Shown: piece after piece, positions 58,660-64,000 of the stretch | How positions within the stretch are numbered: the first letter of the stretch is position 1 | How the letters are laid out: each line of letters begins with the position of its first letter | Assembly (NCBI RefSeq): GCF_021202945.1 | Contig: NZ_JAJOYR010000002.1 | Span: 1-64,000 of the forward strand | Source: Stenotrophomonas sp. SY1 | GTDB taxonomy: Bacteria > Pseudomonadota > Gammaproteobacteria > Xanthomonadales > Xanthomonadaceae | Direction: 5' to 3' | DNA length: 64,000 nt | Translations under genes and position numbers: made by a program | Notes under the pieces: model-generated | The model's database searches: none | The model's input: the letters and a program-made list of their open reading frames with translations, nothing else | Told to the model about the DNA's origin: nothing

Positions 58660-59169
58660 TCAGAAATCGTCGTCCTCGCCCTTTGCCGGCAATGGCGGCA
58701 CCGTGTACTGGCGGCCATTCTGCCGGCAATCGGCAATCAGCGCCTGTGCATCGGCGCGCACCACGGTTCGGGTGCCAAGCGGAAAACGTGCATCCTCGAC
58801 AACATCCGCCCTCAGGTCGGTCACCGCCGAGAACGACGCGGAGACGGCATAGCGCTCCTCCGACGTGGCCAGTTCGTCGCCGCCCCACCAGCGGATCAAC
58901 CACTGCGCGTCGTCCCAGATCAACACCGTCTCCAACGTTCCGCCATCAAGGCGATAGCCCACGGCACAGAATGTGTTGGGAACGCTGCGATCGCCGTGGC
59001 GCCGCACCGTGTTGCGCAGCTCGGCGTCGATCAATCCGAACTGCGGGTAGTCCAGCGGCTCGATACGCGCCAGCGGTGGGCGCGCATAGATCATCTTCGG
59101 CGGCGGTGCGCCCATGGCCGGTGCCGCGTGCAACGCACAGGACACGGCAAACAGCAGCCATCGTTTCAT
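58660..59169 (-). CDS. Secreted protein of unknown function, 169 aa
   Basis: The start 59169 (MKRWLLFAVSCALHAAPAMG) has CAGGGA six nt before it; 59175 is the alternative. A signal peptide precedes a compact domain with FCAVGYRLDGGTLETVLIWD and RWWGGDELATSEERYAVSAS. Family not recognised. It lies downstream of ridA on the same strand. Confidence 0.75.
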   Translation of the reverse strand: MKRWLLFAVSCALHAAPAMGAPPPKMIYARPPLARIEPLDYPQFGLIDAELRNTVRRHGDRSVPNTFCAVGYRLDGGTLETVLIWDDAQWLIRWWGGDELATSEERYAVSASFSAVTDLRADVVEDARFPLGTRTVVRADAQALIADCRQNGRQYTVPPLPAKGEDDDF

Positions 59170-59253
59170 TTCCATCCCTGCCACCCTCACGCCAGCATCA
59201 ATGCCGGGGTTGCCCCGGATACCAAGGCATCCGGGGCCGATCACAGACGCCGC

Positions 59254-59601
59254 TTACGGCATCGCTGCGGTGATCACGATCTCGATCTTCCACTCCGGGT
59301 TGGCCAGCTTGGCCTGCACCGTGGCACGCGCCGGGGCGGCATCCTTCGGCACCCACTTGTCCCAGGCCTCGTTCATGCCGGCGAAATCGGCCATGTCGGC
59401 AAGGAAGATTTCCGCACGCAGGATGTGGTTCTTGTCGGTCGGCGCCAGGCGCAGCAGGTCGTCGATGGCCTGCAGAACCTGCTCGGTCTGGCCGACGATA
59501 TCGGCGCTGGTGTCTTCCGGCACCTGCCCGGCCAGATAGGCCACGCCGTGGTGGATGGTCATTTCCGACATGCGCGGGCCGGTATCGAAACGCTCGATCA
59601 T
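59254..59601 (-). CDS. RidA-family protein
   Basis: The 115-residue trimeric protein has the family end WKIEIVITA and the segments GVAYLAGQVPEDTSADIVGQ and HILRAEIFLADMADFAGMNE. The Arg near the end of canonical RidA (EAVA..R) is not clear, so it may be a different RidA subgroup. RidA deaminates reactive enamines. It overlaps the DUF998 gene by 4 nt. Confidence 0.85.
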   Translation of the reverse strand: MIERFDTGPRMSEMTIHHGVAYLAGQVPEDTSADIVGQTEQVLQAIDDLLRLAPTDKNHILRAEIFLADMADFAGMNEAWDKWVPKDAAPARATVQAKLANPEWKIEIVITAAMP

Positions 59602-60290
59602 GGGGATGTTTCCCTCGGTTGGATGTGGCTGCCATTGTGACCGGAACCGGTGGTTTCAGCTGGTTCTTTGTGCAGCCGGCGCCACAACGCCAGTGCCACC
59701 ATCAGCAGCCAGCCCACCACCATGACGATCACCAGCTTCTGCCCAAGCCCGCGCGGACTCTCGCGCCACAACACGTGCAACCACAAACCGGCAAAGGTCA
59801 GCCATGCCCACCACCAGGCCCACCGGTGCAGCGCGCGCCAACGGCTGTCACGGCTGAAGCACCAGGCCTGCAGCAGCATCGCCACGGTCACGCACAGGAA
59901 TGCCGTCTGCGCCGCCAGCCCATGCACCAGCGGCGCAAGCAACGGTGCGTACTGCGGCAGCCAGCTGTCGCCTATCGCCACTGCCGCCAAACCCAGACCA
60001 GCCATGCTGAACAGCACTGCCGGCAAGCCACGTCGCGCAGCGCCGCGCAGCTCGCTGTACAACGCCCAGCCCAGCAGAGCGATGGCCACGGCCAGCACGC
60101 AGTAGGCAATACGCAGCAGCAGGCCATGCGGGCCGTGCAGGTACAGGCTCAAGGTGGCACGCAGAAAATCCAGGTCGGCACGCGCGTATTGCAACCAGCT
60201 CGCGCAGGCCAGGAACACCAGCAGGCCGACCAGCACGCCCATCACCAACGTCCGCCATACCCGCTGCGCTGCCACTGACATCCCCTGCAT
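59598..60290 (-). CDS. DUF998-like membrane protein, second copy
   Basis: The 230-residue protein has about six spans and a DUF998-like region (DFLRATLSLYLHGPHGLLLR). It is an inner-membrane protein of unknown function and is related in topology to the protein near leuS, but the sequence differs. ATGA overlap with the RidA gene suggests an operon. It diverges from mprF over 160 nt. Confidence 0.75.
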   Translation of the reverse strand: MQGMSVAAQRVWRTLVMGVLVGLLVFLACASWLQYARADLDFLRATLSLYLHGPHGLLLRIAYCVLAVAIALLGWALYSELRGAARRGLPAVLFSMAGLGLAAVAIGDSWLPQYAPLLAPLVHGLAAQTAFLCVTVAMLLQAWCFSRDSRWRALHRWAWWWAWLTFAGLWLHVLWRESPRGLGQKLVIVMVVGWLLMVALALWRRLHKEPAETTGSGHNGSHIQPRETSP

Positions 60291-60450
60291 ATCAATTGCC
60301 GCCTCGGCGTGGAGAGGCCCAGTCTAATCAAGCCCGTCCGTAGCCGCTGGCTGAAGCGGGCAACAATGCCCGCGCGCCCCTTGCCATCGCCGTCACCGGC
60401 TGGCGATAGTCTTGTCGCCCCGCGCCTCCAAGCGCCCTGCCACCGCCTGC

Positions 60451-63012
60451 ATGAGCGCTCCTTCCGCCACACCGGACTCCAAGACCGCAGGCTGGCGCCG
60501 ACTGGCGGCCGTTATCGTCACGCTGGCCATCATGGGCCTGGCCCTGCATGCGCTGGCCGGGCAGTTCGACGAGCACGGCTACCACCAGGTGCGCGTCGCA
60601 TTGCAGGGCTTGGACTGGCAGCAGCTGGTGCTGGCCACGGTGCTGGGCATGGCCAGTTACGCCTGCCTGATCGGCTTTGATGCCATTGGTCTGCGCCTTG
60701 CGCGGCACCGCCTGCCCGCCAGCCGCGTGGGCATCACCGCGTTTCTGGCGCATACCGCCGGGCAAACGCTGGGCTTTGCCGCACTTACCGGCGGGGCCAT
60801 CCGCGTGCGCAGCTACGGGCGCGCCGGTCTGAACCTGACTGAAGTTGGCCAGGTGGTGCTGATGAGCACACTCGGCTTCGTGTTTGGTGCGCGGCTGTTG
60901 CTGGGGCTGGCCCTGTGGCTGGAGCCAGCGGCGGCGGCGCGCGCCCTGCCGTTGACCGCAACCCACATCCGCGTGCTGGGCATCGGCCTGTTGCTGCTGT
61001 TCGTACTGATACTGGTGCTGTTGGGCCGCGATGGCCGCAGCCTTGGCTGGCGCGGCCATCACATCTGGCTGCCGGATCGACGCACCGTGCTGGAGATCAC
61101 CGCACTGAGCGTGGTGGAACTGTGCCTGGCGTCGGCCGCGCTGTACGTGCTGCTGCCGGCGCAGGCGCAGACGGGCTTCATCGGCTTTGTCGGGTTGTTC
61201 CTGGTCGCGGTGGTCGCTGGCCTGCTATCGACGGTCCCAGCCGGGCTGGGCGTGTTCGAGTGGAGCCTGCTCAAACTGCTGCCGCAGGCAGCGCCGGCCA
61301 GCGTGCTTGCCGCTGCGGTGGCCTATCGCGTCAGCTATTACCTGCTGCCGCTGTTGTTGGCCGCGGTGCTGGCGGCAGTGGCCAGCGTGCGCCGGCCATT
61401 GCGCAGTGGTGCCGGTGCGGCTTGGACAGCACTGCGACCGTGGCTGCCGCAGATCATCGCATTGGCGGTTTTTGCGGTCGGCGCCCTGTTGCTGATCGAC
61501 GGCACCCTGCCGGTACCACGCCACCGCGTCCTGCCGGCACCGTTACCGCTGGTGGAAACCTCGCACCTGCTCGGCAGCCTGGGCGGTGTTGCCTTGCTGT
61601 TGATCGGCCAGGGCCTGCAACGGCGCAGCCACGCGGCATGGTTGATCGCATTGGTGCTGTGCGTGGGCTTGCCGGTACCCGCCTGGCTGCGTGGCGGTCA
61701 TGCCTTGGTCGCGCTGACGTTGCCGCTGGTCGCCATCGCGCTTTGGGCGGCGCGACGCGAGTTCTATCGGCAAGGTGCACTGCTCGACGAAGCCTGGTCA
61801 TGGCCGTGGCTGCGCAACGTTGCGCTGGTCCTGGTGGCGACGGTCTGGCTGCTGTTCTTCGTCTACAGCCATGTCGAATACCAGAACGAGTTGTGGTGGC
61901 AGTTCGCCACCTCCGGCAACGCGCCGCGTGCATTGCGTGCGCTGTTGCTGGTCAGCCTGGTGGTGATCGTGTTCGGGCTCGCACGGCTGTTGCACAGCAC
62001 GCGCGGGCCGTTGCCGGTCCCTGATGACGAGACGCTGGAACGGCTGCGCCCGGTACTGGCGCAGGCCCATGACACCCAGGCCTGCCTGGCGATGACCGGC
62101 GACAAGGCCATCCTGAGCAGCGAACACGGCGATGGTTTCGTGATGATGCAGCGCTACGGCGGTTCGCTGGTGTCGATGGGCGACCCGGTCGGACCACCGG
62201 AAGTGGTGCGCGGGCTGATCTGGAAATTCCGCGAGGAAGCCGACCGCCTCGGCCTGCGCCCGGTGTTCTACCAGACCGGCGAGCAGCATTGGCAGACCTA
62301 TCTGGACCTCGGCCTGACGCTGGTGAAACTGGGCGAAGAAGCCATGGTGCCGCTGACCGATTTCAGCCTGAGCGGCAGCAGCCGCGCTGATCTGCGCCAG
62401 GCCTGGAATCGCGGCAAGCGCTCGGGCCTGAGCTTCCGTATCGCCGATGCAGCGGAGGTACAAGGGCTGCTGCCGGAGCTGGGAGCGATCTCTGATGGCT
62501 GGCTTGAGGAAAAGGCTGGCGAGGAAAAGGGCTTCTCACTGGGCAGCTTCGATGCCGCCTACCTGTGCCGGTTCCCGGTCGCGTTGGTCGAATCCGAAGG
62601 CCGCATCGTCGCCTTCGCCAACGTCTGGCAGGCCCCGGCCGGGCACGAACTGTCGGTGGATCTGATGCGCCATCGCCCCGATGCGCCCAAGGGCACGATG
62701 GATTTTCTTTTCATCGAGCTGTTCCTGTGGGGCGCGGCCAACGGCTATACGCGGTTCTCGCTGGGCATGGCGCCGCTTACCGGGCTGGCCGAGCACCGCC
62801 TGGCCGGCCGCTGGAACCGCTTCGCCAACCTGGTCGCGCGTCATGGCGAGCGCTTCTACGGCTTCGGCGGTTTGCGCCGCTTCAAATCCAAATTCGCACC
62901 GGACTGGCGCCCGCGTTATCTGGCCGCACCCGGCGGCATGCACCTGCCGGCAGCGCTGCTGGATGTCACCCGATTGATCTCGCTGGACCCGCGCCGCAAG
63001 GACACCGCGTAG
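60451..63012 (+). CDS. mprF: Lysylphosphatidylglycerol flippase/synthetase MprF
   Basis: The 853-residue protein has about 14 membrane spans (flippase part, residues 1-530) and a cytoplasmic GNAT-like DUF2156 synthase domain (about 550-850, YGGSLVSMGDPVGPPEVVRG, DFLFIELFLWGAANGYTRFS, RFYGFGGLRRFKSKFAPDW). It transfers lysine (or another amino acid) from aminoacyl-tRNA to phosphatidylglycerol and flips the product, lowering surface charge. It faces the acvB/virJ-like gene across the REP pair. Confidence 0.93.
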   Translation: MSAPSATPDSKTAGWRRLAAVIVTLAIMGLALHALAGQFDEHGYHQVRVALQGLDWQQLVLATVLGMASYACLIGFDAIGLRLARHRLPASRVGITAFLAHTAGQTLGFAALTGGAIRVRSYGRAGLNLTEVGQVVLMSTLGFVFGARLLLGLALWLEPAAAARALPLTATHIRVLGIGLLLLFVLILVLLGRDGRSLGWRGHHIWLPDRRTVLEITALSVVELCLASAALYVLLPAQAQTGFIGFVGLFLVAVVAGLLSTVPAGLGVFEWSLLKLLPQAAPASVLAAAVAYRVSYYLLPLLLAAVLAAVASVRRPLRSGAGAAWTALRPWLPQIIALAVFAVGALLLIDGTLPVPRHRVLPAPLPLVETSHLLGSLGGVALLLIGQGLQRRSHAAWLIALVLCVGLPVPAWLRGGHALVALTLPLVAIALWAARREFYRQGALLDEAWSWPWLRNVALVLVATVWLLFFVYSHVEYQNELWWQFATSGNAPRALRALLLVSLVVIVFGLARLLHSTRGPLPVPDDETLERLRPVLAQAHDTQACLAMTGDKAILSSEHGDGFVMMQRYGGSLVSMGDPVGPPEVVRGLIWKFREEADRLGLRPVFYQTGEQHWQTYLDLGLTLVKLGEEAMVPLTDFSLSGSSRADLRQAWNRGKRSGLSFRIADAAEVQGLLPELGAISDGWLEEKAGEEKGFSLGSFDAAYLCRFPVALVESEGRIVAFANVWQAPAGHELSVDLMRHRPDAPKGTMDFLFIELFLWGAANGYTRFSLGMAPLTGLAEHRLAGRWNRFANLVARHGERFYGFGGLRRFKSKFAPDWRPRYLAAPGGMHLPAALLDVTRLISLDPRRKDTA

Positions 63013-63021
63013 GAGCATCAC

Positions 63022-63279
63022 GTAGGAGCGGCGTGAGCAGCGAAGCCAGAGCATTTTCAGATCGAAGAGAACCACGCAATTCGATGATCGGTTGCAGCAT
63101 CAGCTCCGCGGCTGACGCCGCTCCTACAAAAGGCTGTTCCGGCCGTGGCGCGACATCCACACCGCAGGCGGTTGTAGGAGCGGCGTCAGCCGCGAAGCCG
63201 GAGCATCTTCAGATCGAAGCGAACCACGCAACCCGATCATCGGTTGCAACATGAGCTTCGCGGCTGACGCCGCTCCTAC
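63022..63279. repeat. Two direct copies of a 106-bp REP-bounded unit
   Basis: Units 63022-63127 and 63174-63279 each start GTAGGAGCGGCGT and end ACGCCGCTCCTAC, the two REPs facing each other. Their cores (GCAT-TTCAGATCGAAG, then ATCGGTTGCA-CAT) are conserved and they differ at about 11 positions. A 46-nt spacer separates them. It lies between convergent mprF and acvB/virJ. Confidence 0.85.
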
Positions 63280-63290
63280 AACAGCGCGAA

Positions 63291-64000
63291 CTACGGGCTG
63301 GCGGTTGCCTGCAACTGCTGCTGGATAACCCGCGCCAACGCGGCGTAATCGCCCTGGAAATGATGATCGCCCGGCAGCTTCACCACCTGCGCACTGCCTT
63401 TGGGTAACTGCGGGCACAACGCAGCTGCATCGTCCTGCCCGTAAATGCACAGCGTCCGCGCAGGCGCCAGCTTGATCACCTCCGGCGTGATCGGCAGACC
63501 GTCGTCATCACCGCCGCCCAGCCAGTTGCTGACATGGAACTCGTAGTCGGCGCGGGTGCCGGCTGACATCAATGCAGTCATCCGCAGCATCGACGCGGCG
63601 CTTTCCGGCAGCTGGTTGATCGCCGCTGGCAGCACGTCGGCGCCCTGCGAGAAGCCGACCAGCAGCAGATGGGGCCGCTGCCATTGCCGCGCATAATGCT
63701 GCGCGATGCGATCCAGGTCAGCAGCAAAACCGGCAGGTGTCCGTTCGCTCCAGAAGTAGCGCAGCGAATCCACGCCCACCACCGCGATGCCGCTACTGCT
63801 CAGCGCTTCGGCCACTTCCTTGTCCAGGCCGGCCCAGCCGCCGTCACCGGAAACGAAGATCGCAAACGTGTCGCCCGGCGCGGTTGCCGGTACCTCCACC
63901 AGCGGCAGGCCATCCAACTCATGCGGCACCGGTGGCAGGCTCACGCCGCGCTGCGCCCCGAGCACGCGCGCAGCGGCCACGAGGCCGGGCAGCACGTCGC
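63291..64000 (-). CDS. AcvB/VirJ-like lysyl-phosphatidylglycerol hydrolase, partial
   Basis: The visible 236 residues have the VirJ alpha/beta-hydrolase pattern: FVSGDGGWAGLDKEVAEAL, LVGFSQGADVLPAAI (nucleophile Ser), and GDHHFQGDY (catalytic His). AcvB in Agrobacterium hydrolyses lysyl-phosphatidylglycerol, the product of its LpiA/MprF partner. The gene begins left of the coding direction, beyond the window edge, so the start is unseen. Its convergence with mprF supports the pairing, though the usual operon order is not kept. Confidence 0.85.
   Translation of the reverse strand, partial: DVLPGLVAAARVLGAQRGVSLPPVPHELDGLPLVEVPATAPGDTFAIFVSGDGGWAGLDKEVAEALSSSGIAVVGVDSLRYFWSERTPAGFAADLDRIAQHYARQWQRPHLLLVGFSQGADVLPAAINQLPESAASMLRMTALMSAGTRADYEFHVSNWLGGGDDDGLPITPEVIKLAPARTLCIYGQDDAAALCPQLPKGSAQVVKLPGDHHFQGDYAALARVIQQQLQATASP

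Overview
The window reads as a stretch of a GC-rich gammaproteobacterial chromosome from the Xanthomonadaceae, most probably Stenotrophomonas or a close relative. The signs are the leuS / lptE-holA-nadD-rsfS-rlmH order, a short soluble RnfB next to metG, GTAG-type REP palindromes between genes, a CHASE2-GGDEF cyclase behind a FecR-LysM gene, and an ABC permease fused to an M1 aminopeptidase. No rRNA or named strain marker is present, so the genus is an inference.

Positions 1-7701 are the right-hand end of an integrated element, probably a temperate phage or phage-derived island, whose left part lies outside the window. Fifteen small, tightly packed plus-strand genes run toward a tyrosine recombinase. 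Most junctions are 4-nt NTGA overlaps. The genes encode a CsrA homologue, phage proteins of unknown role, an HNH-like protein, a MazG-like protein, a J-domain protein, a VVA0879-type protein, a helix-turn-helix protein and the integrase. The integrase frame ends inside a tRNA-Val(GAC) gene, the likely integration site.

From 7824 to 18701 lies core chromosome: uvrB, a lone FimT-like pseudopilin, two tRNA-Asn genes in convergent orientation around a REP-bounded spacer, and the minus-strand run leuS, lptE, holA, nadD, rsfS, rlmH (leucyl-tRNA synthetase, LPS transport, replication clamp loader, NAD synthesis, ribosome silencing and methylation). A degenerate repeat array separates leuS from lptE. 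A DUF998 membrane protein lies upstream of leuS.

From 19098 to 37481 lies a surface-attachment region. An AraC-type regulator precedes a 1306-residue trimeric autotransporter adhesin, which is followed by a SmpA/OmpA-domain lipoprotein resembling TpgA. On the other strand a complete-looking Flp/Tad pilus operon follows: flp, cpaA, tadE, cpaB, cpaC, cpaE, cpaF, tadB, tadC, tadD, DUF3613, tadG. A simple-sequence plus palindrome element sits between the last two genes.

From 37614 to 64000 the genes are mostly envelope, signalling and housekeeping: DUF2968, CnoX/YbbN thioredoxin, the FecR-LysM and CHASE2-GGDEF pair, DUF4442, DUF502, DUF885 peptidase-like protein, a serine beta-lactamase-like hydrolase, a VOC protein, an ABC ATPase with its permease-aminopeptidase, DUF2147, metG, a HAD phosphatase, rnfB, RidA, a second DUF998 protein, and mprF facing an acvB/virJ-like hydrolase cut by the window edge. 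Gaps carry several related palindromic elements, often beside short tandem tracts. The strongest candidates for new observations are these composite elements, the duplicated 106-bp REP unit between mprF and acvB, the integrase/HTH overlap, and the envelope-sensing gene pairs.
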